Positions 31,199-42,600 of a stretch of 64,000 nt of DNA are shown here, one piece after another. The translations under genes and the position numbers were made by a program. The DNA lies in contig OX411549.1 of assembly GCA_948146395.1 (NCBI GenBank), positions 31,642,693-31,706,692 of the forward strand, written 5' to 3'. How positions within the stretch are numbered: the first letter of the stretch is position 1; each line of letters opens with the position of its first letter. The stretch comes from Fragum whitleyi. Its lineage: Eukaryota; Mollusca; Bivalvia; Cardiida; Cardiidae. Below the pieces are notes generated by a model. That model worked only from the letters and a program-made list of their open reading frames with translations, was not told the origin of the DNA and made no database searches.

Positions 31199-32828
31199 TT
31201 AAGCCCCGTTCCCACTGTCACGGTTTGGACCCCCGGTTAGTCCCGGATGAGTGGTCCGGGGGAAACCGTGACAAACCGGGAATACAACCGTGATATGAAG
31301 GGGCGATACCGGCGGCTACCGGTGCGCTACCGGCGACGACCGGGGTTACTACGGGTCGTACCGGGATCAACCGGGATCACGCCGGCCCCTGCACCGTAAA
31401 TACACCGTGGCAAACCGGGAACAAATCGGGATAGTCCGAGGTCGAACGGGAAGATCCTGCTAGTAAACCGGGGGTACACCGGGGCAATGTTGGGAATATG
31501 GGAATATGAATCATTTTTAGCTCCACTGGCTGAAAGCCACTGGGGCTATTGTCATGGCGTTGTGTCCGTCGTGCGTCCGTCCGTCCGTCCGTCCGTCCGT
31601 GCGTGCGTGCGTGCGTCCGGTCGTAAACTTTTCTTAAAAAATCTTCTCCTCAGAAACTACTAGATGGATTTCAATCAAATTTCACAGAAATGATCCTTGG
31701 GTGACCCTCTTTCAAAGTTGTTCAAGAAATTTTGATCCAATGAAAAACGTGGATTTAATGGGCGTGGCTAATTTCCAAATATGGTAAAAAGTGAGTTTTC
31801 TCGGATTCTAATGAGTGGATACCAATGAAATTTTACATGAATGATCCTTGCGTGACCCTTTATCAGTCTACAAAAAATCATTGTGATCGGATGGAAAATA
31901 TGTATTTTATGGGCGGAGGTCATTTCTCTATATGTTATATAGTGGAAACTTTGAAAATCATTTTCTCAGAATGTAAATGATGGATATCAACCAATTTTCA
32001 CTGGAAAGATCCTTGAGTGACCCTTTATCAGTCTACAAAAAATCATTGTGATTGGATGAAAAATATGCATTTTATGGGCGGAGGTCATTTCTCTATATGT
32101 TATATAGTGGAAACTTTGAAAATCATTTTCTCAGAATGTAACTGATGGATATCAACCAAATTTCACTGGAATGATCCTTGAGTGACCCTTTATCAGTGTA
32201 CCAAGAATTATTTTGACTGGATGAAAAATATGCATTTTATGGGCTGAGGTCATTTCTCTATATGTTATATAGTGGACATCATTTTCTCAGAATCTGATAT
32301 TTTGATATCAACTAAATTTCACTGGAATGATTCTTGAGTGATCCTTTATCAATGTACCAAAAATTATTTTGATTGGATGAAAAATATACATTTTATGGGT
32401 GGAGGTCAATTCTCAATATGTTAAATAGTGGAAACTATGAAAAACATTTTCTCAGAATGTAACTGATGGATATCAATCAAACATTTTTGGTATGATCTTT
32501 GGGTGAGACATTATCATGCAGCCAAAAATTATTTTGATTTGATGAAAAATATGTCTTTTAATAGCAGAGGTCATTTCCCTATCTGTTATATAGTAGAACC
32601 TTTGAAAATCTTTTTCAACATCAGTAGAACCCCAAATATCTAAAAGTCTATTCAAAACATTTATTTGCTTTTACAAGAATTTCAAGCCTGTGGAGCGACT
32701 CAAGCCATCCATGGCTTTCTAGTTTAGAGAAAAGATCCCGGATCATCCCGGAATACCGGCTCTTTCCCCACCGGGAGGTACCGTGGGTGTCCGGGACCAA
32801 CACCGTGACAGTGGGAACGGGGCTTTAA
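31199..32828. mobile_element. CCGGG-rich TTAA element, interrupted
   Basis: Bounded by TTAA (31199-31202, 32825-32828). The inverted ends are GCCCCGTTCCCACTGTCACG on the left and its complement on the right. The 31240-31490 and 32730-32800 parts are GC-rich tracts of degenerate ACCGGG units, unlike the AT-rich surroundings. It is split by a 1.2-kb dispersed repeat. TTAA ends suggest a piggyBac-like mobiliser (inference). Confidence 0.87.
31515..32725 (+). repeat. Dispersed mollusc-type repeat nested in the TTAA element
   Basis: Begins TTTTAGCTCCACTGGCTG, then a CCGT/GCGT run (about 31570-31620), then about six units of ~160 bp, each with TCCTTGAGTGACCCTTTATC and TGGAAACTTTGAAAATCATT. It ends CCATGGCTTTCTAGTTT. 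Its organisation resembles the repeat at 49424-51045. Confidence 0.88.
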
Positions 32829-32874
32829 ATAGCCACTATTCATGTAGCCGGGATGTCTTCGGTGGATCCAAGGA

Positions 32875-33110
32875 TACAGTTAATAATATCGTTAAACTGG
32901 CATTAACTCGATCAAAACCATTCTAAATCGCTCACTCAGCTTTCCGTTCATTCATTCCAAATACTCGCTCAAACCACTCAAAAACGCTCTTAAATTCCTA
33001 AAAACGCATCAAAAATATAATCATTACAATCAACATTTCATTCAAATCGATTAAATCATTGCATAAAAGTATTATCGAATGTGGATTTTAAAGCGTCCGG
33101 TTCGCCCGAA
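32875..33110. mobile_element. MITE family A, left half
   Basis: TACAGTTAATAATATCGTTA start and CATTCCAAATACTCGCTC-type drift; truncated before the central dyad. Confidence 0.75.
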
Positions 33111-33118
33111 AAGATATA

Positions 33119-33256
33119 ATCAAAGTGCTGTCAGCACTGTAAATCGGGCATCATTAAGAGGCTGGGATAGTGCAATAGTTCGCCAATCAAAAGGGCTCAA
33201 ATTTGGACAATAAAAGTTGGTAAAATATTTGCCCAATTTGTGAGTTTTTTGTCTTA
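33119..33256. repeat. 138-bp dispersed sequence, copy 1
   Basis: Matches 63110-63247 over 138 bp with no indel and only about three to five substitutions; shares AAGTGCTGTCAGCACTGTAA and TTGCCCAATTTGTGAGTTTT. Identity is higher than for any other dispersed family here apart from the 301-bp array. Confidence 0.92.
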
Positions 33257-33354
33257 ACACTCCATCTTTTCGAGGACATCGCCAGCTCATCCAACTGGAG
33301 TTTGCAGAATTGTATCCCCCCAACTTGAGAGATATGTCACAAAACATTTTTCAT

Positions 33355-33430
33355 CCAACCTGGGACTGAACCCAGTTCATCTAAGATTGATAATCCAACA
33401 TGCTACCAACTGCGCTCTACGGTCAAACGT
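33355..33430 (-). mobile_element. tRNA-like SINE fragment
   Basis: On the minus strand GAGCGCAGTTGGTAGCATG is A-box-like and GGGTTCAGTCCCAGG is B-box-like. The ends do not form an acceptor stem. Confidence 0.5.
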
Positions 33431-33679
33431 CAAGGAGGTAGAACCGGCATCAATTTGATGCCTGAGGGAAGCATTTATATAGAAGCAGATAACGGCATAT
33501 TTGGTAGAGATGCCAAAATTGCACATGAAATTTCGATAAAGTTATTTAGCCTTGGTCCAGTGGACTGGCAAATGCCTTCTCGCGCAGAGAGCTAAAAGTT
33601 AGAACACAATGGGGAGCGATTTTATCCAGTTAACAATGACGCAATATCGGACAAACAATATTTTGTGGGTGTTGTTATA

Positions 33680-33725
33680 AATCTCGTAACCACGGCTTCA
33701 GTAAAGCCGTAGTTACGACATTTTA
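33680..33725. repeat. CGTAACnACGGCTT hairpin
   Basis: CGTAACCACGGCTT and AAGCCGTAGTTACG around a 5-nt loop. Similar hairpins are at 44090 and 54560. Confidence 0.75.
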
Positions 33726-33769
33726 TATAAGCACCGACGGTTTATTAAAACGTAACGGCAATCCTAGGC

Positions 33770-34050
33770 CTTAGCGCAGTTTTTAACGCACCTGCCTCTC
33801 ATTCGAGAGGTCCCGGGTTCGATACTCGGCCGCGGCAAATACCCTTTCAGACAAAAATGTCGTCCATCAATGGTTTGATATCGCGAACCTATGTGATGGA
33901 TCAGCTGGAGGCTGGGTTAGGGTGTTGTGGTAATACTGGTATAAGAAACAATAGGAATCCATGGTTTGGTGCTCCAGCTGCTCAATATGACCACATCAGT
34001 CGAAAACGGTGCAAACCGTAATAAACCGATCAAAATCAACGCAATGGCAA
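33770..34050 (+). mobile_element. tRNA-derived SINE, near complete
   Basis: Head CCTTAGCGCAGTTTTTAACG (A-box region) and GTCCCGGGTTCGATACTCGG (B-box GGTTCGATAC). The body holds CCTATGTGATGGATCAGCTG and GGTGCTCCAGCTGCTC; the tail is diverged (GATCAAAATCAACG). Related bodies: 22350-22505 and 54205-54362. Confidence 0.78.
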
Positions 34051-34314
34051 AGAAATCTGTGCTAAAAATAGACTATGATTAAACCACGTAAACTATAGAA
34101 GCAGACGATTCCAACAGACGACAAAATGAAGAAAGAACTCGAGACGAATGAAAACGGAGAGGAAGGAGGAGTAAGGAATTGTTGTTGTTGTTCTTTTATG
34201 AAATATAAGAAGTTGTTTCCCCTTTTTCACAATGTATCCCCTCCGCAGGGATAGACATTGATCACATTAAACAGGTTTAGGAACAATAAATTAGAACAGC
34301 ACGAAGATAATTTC
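34051..34314. other. Spacer
   Basis: A-rich, purine-biased; no feature recognised. Confidence 0.5.
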
Positions 34315-34510
34315 AATTCCTTTACTTAACCGAAAAGCTTGTAAAAAAACGCTGAAAATACTTATTGGTAATTATCAAAAACGAAAATAACATCAAATTA
34401 TGTATAAGCCTCTTCCTTTTTTGTCGCAAAAGTAAAAGAGAAAAAAAAATGTAGATTGTAACTAAAAAGGCCGTTTCTGCGCTGTTTTTCTTCAACAAAT
34501 AGCTCAGTGG
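34315..34510 (+). repeat. Left direct repeat flanking the LINE relic
   Basis: Shares TCCTTTACT-AACCGAAAA, GGTAATTA-AAA-CGAAAA, TAGCCTCTTC-type and AAAAGGCCGTTTCT blocks with 37358-37575 in the same orientation, about 80% by eye. Confidence 0.82.
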
Positions 34511-34849
34511 ATAACAAGCAAAATGTAAGTGTCCAGCCTCGGTAAGCCATTACCATTACCATTTAATTCCAAAAAAGCTTTAAATACTTACCGTGTTTCT
34601 AGCTACATATTACAATACATAGTACAAAACACACATAGGTTAACAAAGATCGATACATATGTAAAACAATAGTCACAGGATACGGTGACTTCAATATTAG
34701 GATTAAATAAAGTTTAGCTTGTTTCTTTTATTTTTAGTTTCTCATTTTGTTTGCGAAATAAATATATTTATATGTGTGAATAATTTCCTTTTTAGAGCTT
34801 GATGTTAAAAGTGTTTTAAATTTGTATAAATATGGCCAAGTGTAAAAAT

Positions 34850-37200
34850 ATTACTTCATGTGCATTTTCCTTAATTCTGAGTATTTTGGGCAAACCAATC
34901 GAAAGTGATATTCGTTTTCAATACAACTCATATTGCAGTTTAAGCATAATCTATTTTCACGAGGGATGTTTGTATATCTATCTTTTTCGATGTTAAGATC
35001 ATGTGATGAGGTTCTAAATTTTGTTAATGCTGTCTTAATATTTACGTCATATTCAATCTAGATACTTTTCAGGTACAAGGGATTCCTTAAATAGATTGTA
35101 GCAGGCCAATTTAGACGTATTATTAATTTCTGAGGACCATAACTTAACATAATTATCAAATAGTCGTTGTTAGATAGATGCGAGATTTATGTGGGACATT
35201 CTTTGATTAATTCATAAGAAAGATAACTCATTATCCTGCAGTATATTTTTAACTTGGAAAGCCCAGTTCTTTCCCCTGTATGTATTTCCATTTTCACAGT
35301 CCGATTTTAACATATTGTAGGTTGATTTGAGAATGCTGTTTTCATTTTGGGTGATTATGTGCGTCCAATATTTAATCATATTGAATTGATTTGAAACGCT
35401 TTGTGGTGTCCTACCTCTTTCTACATATAGTGTGGCTAACGGGGTCGATTTTTTGACGCGAAGCGCTAGACGTAAAAACTTAGTATGGATGTTTTCAATA
35501 TCTTTTGAAGTGTGATAACCCCACAAAGGTGAACCAAATTGAAGGATGGAACCAACCAGACTATCAAATAGCTTACATTGTTGCGACATGGGTAATTCTA
35601 AATTAACTGAAATTCTGCTGATGTTATGAAGAGAAAATAATGCTTGTTTGGCAATATCTTTTTGTGTACGAGACCATAATCCAATAAAGATTAATCCCTA
35701 AATATTTAAAATATTTGACAGTTTTAATGGCGACATTATTAATGTGGAATGAATAACTAGTATGTCTTCCCTTTTCAAAAATCATTGCTTTAGTCTTAAA
35801 TGTGTTAATTTTTTGCCAGATAAAGTACAATATGCTTGTAAATCATTCAACATGGATTGTAAAGAAGTTGGAGATTTCGCGAATAACAGTTGGTCATCTG
35901 CATACAATATCAAGAATAATTTCACATGGTCCAAAATTAAAAATTTCATCAAGATCGGAATTTATATGTTCGATGACGTCATTGACGAACATCATGAGAA
36001 CTCATGTTCGTAACGAACACAAGCTTTTACTGACGAGTAAATAGATTTTAAAAGTTTTACAAAATGAGTGCTTATGTTTTCCTGATTAAAACTATCGAAA
36101 CACTTTTCGTAGTCAATGAACGCGCAATAAAGTTTATCACCAGACGATAACACTTTATTAAGGTAATACCTCTATAATTTTCCGAAAAGCACAAAGCAAA
36201 GAGGAAAGGTGCAATAATTTCGTAAGACACTTTAATAATTTCACAAGGAATTTCATCGATACCGGGGCTTCTACCGTTATTTTGCATAAATACAGCTTTC
36301 TTAATTTCTTCTTCTGAGAAGAGCATGTCAAATTCGGGATTAATTTCACTGTTTTGCATATCAATGTTGCTTTGTGGATATTGTTCGTTTTGGGTGTTTT
36401 CGTCTGGTGTATCAATTATATTTTTAAAATGATCAAACAATTGTTCTATGGAGAGAGAATCTGGTGGATTTTGTGGTTTCGTATATGTACCTTTTATCTA
36501 ACACCAAAAACCTCGTGGGTCCGATTTTGAAAGTTTGCTGAATCGATAGCCCTCTGCTAGTCTAAATTATTTCTTTGCAGATATTTTTACGTTGTTATAA
36601 TGAGCACGCGCCCGGCTAAATGCTTGTCTGTTAATATTATTCCTCTCTCTATAGAGTTTAAAATCCTGTTAAGCAACAAAACATTTTTCATTAAACCATT
36701 TAAAATTTTGATTACCAACATATTTGTGTTTCAAGCATTGGGTTTTCCCAAATACTATAAATGCATTACCCCTCGAGAAACACGTGAAATCGCCAACTAT
36801 GCTATTTATATATTTGGTTTCTGACCAATCGATTAAATCTAGCAGCACTCTATGATTATTCATGAGTTGTTCTATAAATAGATATGCTATCCTATATCAG
36901 TTTATCGTATGTTTTTGTCGGTTTATTTGTTGTTGAATAATTTTTCTTCATACTCAAATTTGAATTTATCGAAAATAGGATTGGAGCTTGATCAGAGTGC
37001 TCATTAAAATCAAATATTTCAAAATTACAAAATTATTTCCATTTGTTAACACATAGTCAACAGTTCTCATTCCACCATGCGACAAAAAAGTAAACTTCCC
37101 ACGCTCCCTGTCCGAGTGCAGACGACTATTGACCAATGACAAACAACTTAATTGACACATTTCGAGCAGACGATGTCCATTTGCATCTACCACGTGGTCT
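34850..37200 (-). pseudogene. LINE relic on the minus strand (endonuclease and RT fragments)
   Basis: Reading from high to low coordinates: VDANGHRLLEMCQLSCLSLV with GKFTFLSHGGMRTVDYVLT (endonuclease C-terminus, about 37193-37040); a linker with FKWFNEKC; LFSEEEIKKAVFMQNNGRSP and GIDEIPCEIIK (start of RT, about 36330-36240); ENYRGITLIK; KTKAMIFEKGRHTSY and VKYFKYLGINLYW (RT thumb, about 35800-35680); LFDSLVGSILQFGSPLWGYH (about 35575-35515); and CNMSCIENEYHFRLVCPKYS near 34945-34885. The order is that of an L1/CR1-like ORF2. The F-DD catalytic stretch is deleted or unreadable between 36180 and 35830, and stops and frameshifts are frequent, so it is dead. Two direct repeats flank it. Confidence 0.87.
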
Positions 37201-37357
37201 GAATTTACGCGTGGGTTTTGACCGAGTGATAATCATAACAGAAATTGATTGGTTGTCAGCCCTACAACTGGTAAATGACCGCTCGAGAAAAAAATCAGAG
37301 CAGTAATATTGTAAGTGCTACAAATTTATTATACAGTTAACCTAATGTACGTTTTGA

Positions 37358-37575
37358 ACTCCTTTACTCAACCGAAAATCTTGTTATAAACACTGAAAGT
37401 ACTAACTGGTAATTACTAAAAGCGAAAATTACATCAAATTTTGTATTAGCCTCTTCTCTATTAGTCGAAAAGTAAATAAGGTAAAAAAAGTTTGTAGATT
37501 GTGACTGAAAAGGCCGTTTCTTCGGTGTTCTTCGAAAACACATAATTTGGTTTGAACACATTGCTCAGAAGATAA
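37358..37575 (+). repeat. Right direct repeat flanking the LINE relic
   Basis: Same-orientation partner of 34315-34510: TCCTTTACTCAACCGAAAAT to GAAAAGGCCGTTTCTTCGG, then TTGCTCAGAAGATAA where the left copy has TAGCTCAGTGGATAA. Confidence 0.82.
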
Positions 37576-37689
37576 AGGTAAAAATGTACTGGGTCAAACA
37601 GACTGGATTTCTGAAAAACGGTATTAATAAATGCGGACTGCTTCGCAGCCCGATTTAAAAATAGAACGAAATAATTGATATTATAGCCT

Positions 37690-37795
37690 CCCCTTAATTT
37701 CATTCAAAGCCCGCTCCCTTCACTAATTCAATATCATTCCAAAACATTCCAAAATCATTCTTCTTTTTAATTTCATGATGCTATAAACTGTGTAG
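37690..37795. mobile_element. MITE family A, right end
   Basis: CCCTTAATTTCATTCAAAGC, ATTCCAAAATCATTCTTC, and terminus TTCATGATGCTATAAACTGT. Confidence 0.65.
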
Positions 37796-38519
37796 CCGTA
37801 CATGTACCTTGAACCTTTGAGTAAAAGTCTTAAAACCTTAACAACTGTGACAGATTAAAATGCGGTAAATCTGCGTTCGTGCGTCCGTCTGTTCGTCTGC
37901 CTGATATTTTCCGGACATGAATTGATTTCACTTTTTTACGGCACAAGTGTTCCACGGTGACCATTAAAAGATGTGCTATTTTAAACATAGCTTTATAGCT
38001 CCTAGTTCAAAGGTCAAATTTTCAAAGTGAGCTTGTCTCTATTATAGTCCACACATTTATGAGTGGGAAGCAAAGTAATTAATTCTCCATTGTATGTGGA
38101 TTTGCCACTTGAGAAAATTTTTAGTTTGATAAATTTCACTATTTTAGATAATGCCAAATTTGAGATATAGCTTCTCTGTGCTCGAAAAATTATCCTTGGT
38201 AAGCCATTGTAGTTTGAAAAGTAATTTTATGTACTTAACCTATCTATGAAAGACGAAAATTGCATGACAGAATTTGTAAAAAAAAAAAAAAAAAAAGACA
38301 AAAACACGTGTAATTAAAAAGGTGTTATCCAGAGGATTCAAACGAGTACGGACAATATATGGTCTCATCCTAGCAATAGCATTTATTTTCAAAAAGAAAT
38401 AGTGATTTTGATTTATTCATTTGATTGTTTTGATTTTTAGTCTAGTTTCAAAACCGAAGTTGGCTTACCGTCTTTACAAATTATTAAACTTCAATATAAG
38501 TTATGAGTCGACTGTTAAC
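37796..38519. other. No recognised gene
   Basis: AT-rich, with a TGCGTCCGTCTGTTCGTCTG tract at about 37880 that resembles the start of the CCGT-type dispersed repeats, and a poly-A run near 38280. Confidence 0.45.
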
Positions 38520-38690
38520 AGACGACACAATTGAAGAGGAATTTGTTTGGAATGATTTTTGAATAAAATTGAATGAGTGTGATGAGTTAGTTTTGAGTGA
38601 AGTTAAAGGGAGGTAATCCAATATCGCTAAGTTTCTTCATGATGAACATGATTAGTGATACCTCTCCTTAATAGAATATACATATAAGTT
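38520..38690. mobile_element. MITE family A, internal fragment
   Basis: GGAATGATTTTTGAATAAAA, AGTTAAAGGGAGGTAATCCA and ATATCGCTAAG...TAGTGATACCTCTCC give the family centre; both termini are lost. Confidence 0.65.
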
Positions 38691-38847
38691 CTATAAAAAG
38701 CTTTTTTACAAAAACTAATCAAAGGCTTATAAGTTCAGTTATAAAAGTGTAATCGCGTTTTTTTTCCTATCGCCAATAAATCAATCTCCAGTCGATCGCA
38801 TCACAACCGCAATCCGTGTGTCTGCACGGAAGTTTTGAAGGCTTTTC

Positions 38848-39076
38848 TTAAAACCCTTTCCTGTTTTACAAAATTTTGGACCTGTCCAAATTCAAAGGGT
38901 TTTGCAGACGAAAATTTAAAGTGGATTTATTTGGAAAAATAACCATTCTGTAGGGTAGAAAATAGTGTGGAAAAAGAAGAAATTGCTTGTCAGAAGCAAT
39001 TTCTTTTTTTTCACAATGTCTTCTCAATCATAAAATCACAGACACGTAAAAAAGGGATTAAACAGCAAAGGGTCAA
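38848..39076. mobile_element. TTAA foldback element T2, copy 2 (inverted)
   Basis: Reverse complement of 3190-3418 with the same 229-bp length. The centre AGAAATTGCTTGTCAGAAGC repeats; the left end is CTTAAAACCCTTTCC and the right end AGCAAAGGGTCAA, so one TTAA has decayed to TCAA. Confidence 0.85.
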
Positions 39077-39868
39077 CGTCGTCTCTTTTGATGAAAACCA
39101 GATTGATTGCTTACATGATGACAGAATCGTTAACGTCAGTGTCGTTCAAAAACTGATAAATGAAGTTTCTTTTATGCCATTACTGAACGTAACTTTACGA
39201 CATTCGAGTGAAACGTCAACGGAGCAAAATATTCAATCGAATTGCACAATTCTATGGTCATTTTGTCCTTTTTAATTTACCCTTTTCCAAAACTTGACCG
39301 CGTGTCGTGCCTTATTCAGGTTGTATTATGGGTACATTGGTTAAAATCCATTTATATTCTAGTTGTGTAGTGTTTGTGAAGGGTTCCGTTCAGCGAGTGG
39401 CTTTTTTTCTAGGCAGTGAAGCATGTGTAGAAAAACAAAAGAGACATACCTTTCACAAATGACCTTTACCCACACATTTCATACTTTTATATCTTCACCA
39501 AACCGAAAAGTATGTACAATTATTTGTTTATTATTTCAAATTAGTTTCGTGTTAATTAATTCTAGAAAATTAATTAACTGTTTATCATAAATATCCATTC
39601 AATGTTGTTTTTTCATAATTTTTTTCTCTTCATTTTGAGTTTTAAAAGAAGGAAAATTTCATTAAAACTTGTAGATTATAAGGTTTTGGACAGACCTTTG
39701 TTCTCGTAGTATATTTTTTCCAAAGTTTGAGATACGAAATCAGTAAGAAAACTGTAAGAAATCAGTGAAGAAATGGCAAAACTTAGTATATTTCTGCATT
39801 ATTAAATCAAGTATGTGTTCGTGTGTGTACTTTTTGCTGTTTATATAATAGTTTCAGTTTTAACAGCA
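39077..39868. other. Upstream region of the B-box gene
   Basis: No coding feature. TTATATAATAGTTTCAG (to 39857) and TTTTAACAG (to 39866) sit directly before the ATG and could be 3' splice sites, so a 5' untranslated exon upstream is plausible. Confidence 0.4.
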
Positions 39869-41665
39869 ATGAGTGATAATAAAACAGAGAAGGATAAGAG
39901 GAAGAAATACACCGAAGATGACTTCATAAAGCGATTCTGTGATCCTTGTAAAGTGGAAAACAAGGAAAATGAAGGTCAGGGTTATTGTGCCAAGTGCCGG
40001 GAATACCTGTGCGAAAACTGTGAGCGATACCACAAAAAGTTCCCAGCGACAAGGGCACACCGAGTCGTTCATGGCGTCAAAATGCCAAAACCTGTCCGAA
40101 AGACAATGTCGTTGTGCGACATCCACGAGAATGAGGCTTTAGAATACTACTGTAAGGAACACGAAGACGTTATATGTGAGTCATGTAAGGAGACCAAACA
40201 CGTGATATGTCGTGGTGTAGTTCCTATTGGTGTTTACTGGGGTAAGGAGGTGGAAAAAGAAGACCTGGATAACGTGGCTGGAGATTTAAAACTAGTATTA
40301 CAGGACTTTGAATCCTTTCTGGCGACTAGGAATAATGACATTACAAATCTTGAGCAACAAAAAGATGAATGTAAAAAGAAAATAGTTGAAATAAGGAAGG
40401 ACTTTAACGATTTACTTGATAACCTCGAAACTAAACTTACAACTGAGCTCGACAAGACTCACGCCCATGAATACAGGCTTTTAGCGGAGCAGGTGGATAA
40501 TTGTGAAAACGCTATCAATGCCCTTCGAACAAGTATTGATAATGTCGTTGATGTTAAAAAGACCGAAAACAACTTAGCTTCGTTCACAACGCTAATAAAG
40601 GGGGGCAAACGATTATCTGATTACAAATACGCGTTACTCAAGCTAAAGAAAGACGCACACACAGTGACATACAAGACATCATTTGAAGAGGCACTCGAAC
40701 TCAAAGCTAGAATGTTAAAGTTAGGGGAATTGAATATTCAGAAGTCACCTAGGACATTCTTCAATAGACTAAACAACCTCAAAAAGTCTCATATGAAGGT
40801 GGTTGACTCCAAAGTGTTTAGTGTGCGCATGGATGAAGACGATAAGGACTACGATTGTGAAATAACTGGCTCAGCATTTCTCAATGATGGATCTCTGGTA
40901 GTATGTGATAAACAAAATCAACGGATTAAACTACTAGACGAGGAATTTGATTGTAAACATGCTGTTAAGCTGGCGGGATCTCCGTGGGATGTTGCTGTTG
41001 TTAACGATAATTGGATAATCACGAGTCTACCGTTCCTGAAGAAGCTTCAGTTTCTACATGCGAATATAAAGGAAGGTTTGCGGACAGGCAGGTCCATCCA
41101 GATGGAGAACATGTGCTGGGGGCTTGCCGTAACAGAAGACGAGCTAATCGTTTCCTGTCACGATAATCCAGGAAATGGCAGAATCTGTATACTTGATAAA
41201 CGAGGTCACGTGAAGAAAGTGTTTGGGGGAGAAGCGGAGGGTGTAGAATATTTATTCGACACGCCGTGTTATATAGCTATCAACAAGGTCGGGGATAAGA
41301 TCTATGTCGCTGACGGGGATATTAATAAAACCATCACGTGCATAACGAAAAAACGTGGTGCTGTCATATTTGATTATAGTGCTAACGTGGTACAGAACTC
41401 TGATAATGACGATGCAATTAAGCAAGCTAATCTATGGTCGTTCAAGATCCTCGTGGACGAGGATGAGTTCACGTACGCCTACCTCGGCGACGAGGATATG
41501 ATTCAAGTTGTTACCGACTCTGGTACCAAGTATAAAACCTTGCTGGCCACGAGGCAGGCGCTGACTGGGCCACGAACAATGGCTTATAGACCTTCGGACA
41601 CAACTCTCGCTATAGGACTTTGGGATAATATACAGACATTTAGATTTAAGGAAATTCTTCCATAG
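39869..41665 (+). CDS. RING-less B-box / coiled-coil / beta-propeller protein (TRIM-like)
   Basis: 598 aa in one exon. I chose the ATG at 39869 (MSDNKTEKDKRKKYTEDDF); an upstream in-frame ATG at 39815 only adds a hydrophobic stretch that overlaps possible splice acceptors. The first B-box is at about 24-68 (C24, C27, C40, C43, C48, C51, H55, H64). The second B-box is at about 83-114 (C83, H86, C95, H98, C103, C106, H111), where the usual last His is Cys114. A Lys/Glu-rich coiled coil spans about 130-290. The C-terminal ~270 residues, with repeated strand motifs such as GSLVVCDKQNQRIKLLD and KIYVADGD, look like an NHL-type beta-propeller. Without a RING it is not expected to be a ubiquitin ligase alone. 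Relatives (TRIM2/45/56/71-like) are greatly expanded in bivalves, often intronless and linked to immune responses (known); the role here is unknown. GC is higher than in the flanks and no frame damage is seen. Confidence 0.9.
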   Translation: MSDNKTEKDKRKKYTEDDFIKRFCDPCKVENKENEGQGYCAKCREYLCENCERYHKKFPATRAHRVVHGVKMPKPVRKTMSLCDIHENEALEYYCKEHEDVICESCKETKHVICRGVVPIGVYWGKEVEKEDLDNVAGDLKLVLQDFESFLATRNNDITNLEQQKDECKKKIVEIRKDFNDLLDNLETKLTTELDKTHAHEYRLLAEQVDNCENAINALRTSIDNVVDVKKTENNLASFTTLIKGGKRLSDYKYALLKLKKDAHTVTYKTSFEEALELKARMLKLGELNIQKSPRTFFNRLNNLKKSHMKVVDSKVFSVRMDEDDKDYDCEITGSAFLNDGSLVVCDKQNQRIKLLDEEFDCKHAVKLAGSPWDVAVVNDNWIITSLPFLKKLQFLHANIKEGLRTGRSIQMENMCWGLAVTEDELIVSCHDNPGNGRICILDKRGHVKKVFGGEAEGVEYLFDTPCYIAINKVGDKIYVADGDINKTITCITKKRGAVIFDYSANVVQNSDNDDAIKQANLWSFKILVDEDEFTYAYLGDEDMIQVVTDSGTKYKTLLATRQALTGPRTMAYRPSDTTLAIGLWDNIQTFRFKEILP

Positions 41666-41765
41666 TTGTTTTGCAAACGGGATTGACTAGTTAAGCTACA
41701 ATACTTGCCAGTTATGAAGCGAAAGATAGAGATCGACCGCCATTAACAACAACTTTATATATTTA

Positions 41766-42022
41766 GCGGGGTCAAAAAGGGGACCATCTAGGTGAAGCAT
41801 AAAGTGCCGACCCTAGTCAGACTGCGCGGATTGCACTGACTGGCTAGGTTCGTAACTTATTGTACAGCGCTAATTCCTGAATCTAGACTGATCAATCTAC
41901 CTTTCTGCGAAAGATTTTTTTTTGTAATGCGACCTCTGGTTCGCCTGCACTAGAATCATTCTCTTTCTCGAATGTTAATGTTCCAGATTTCCCAGATGGT
42001 CCCTATTCCCGTGACGGGTCAC
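41766..42022. mobile_element. Family C element, copy 2
   Basis: Left GGGGTCAAAAAGGGGACCAT and right CCAGATGGTCCCTATTCCCG then GTGACGGGTCAC are inverted; interior CCGACCCTAGTCAGACTGCG. It starts 100 bp after the stop of the B-box gene and may lie in its 3' UTR. Confidence 0.83.
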
Positions 42023-42369
42023 GAATATATGACATCATTAGTCCAATGTATCAGAAATTTCTATTGTTGGATATATTTTTGCAATAGTTATGTAGGCGAC
42101 TTCTTGCAGAATCGATAATTTAACGCATTGCTTTTTTTTTCAAAATACAACTGCTATAAACAGCTATTAATCGTCATCGGGTCTGTCGTATTATTTGAGG
42201 AAAATCTGTCTTATATCAGTGTCGAGTTAAATAAATTATTTTAGACGAAAACAATTTTTGTAACATTTTATGAATATATATAGTATAAAAATCTTAACAA
42301 TATTCTACAAACAAATAGAATGAACGAATGATAAATCTTACGCCAAATTGTGATGGACAGCATTTCATC

Positions 42370-42600
42370 TCAATGTCAATTCAAAATTTTCTCAAATTTC
42401 AATTTGAGATTTAAACCGTAATTCTGTTTTAATACTCATTTTAATGTAAAAACATAAAAGATAATATTAATAAGTTGTTATAAATAACATCCTTTTCATA
42501 TTATCTTCTATTTTCATACATTTATTTAAATCTAAAATTTTAGAAAATTCTAATTTTGAGCTTTAGAACCTTGGCCCTGGTAGAACAAATTCCTAACCAA
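42370..42600. mobile_element. Element family H, copy 1
   Basis: Shares TTCTCAAATTTCAATTTGAG, CATAAAAGATAATATTAATA and the end AGAACCTTGGCCCTGG with 48319-48559. The left terminus is eroded. Confidence 0.7.

Noticed and set aside
31570..31620. Possible CRISPR-like or satellite repeat (CCGT)n
   Set aside because: Simple tetranucleotide tract that is a standard part of this dispersed repeat.
33770..33845. tRNA gene on the plus strand
   Set aside because: B box is good, but the ends do not pair and the SINE body and tail follow.
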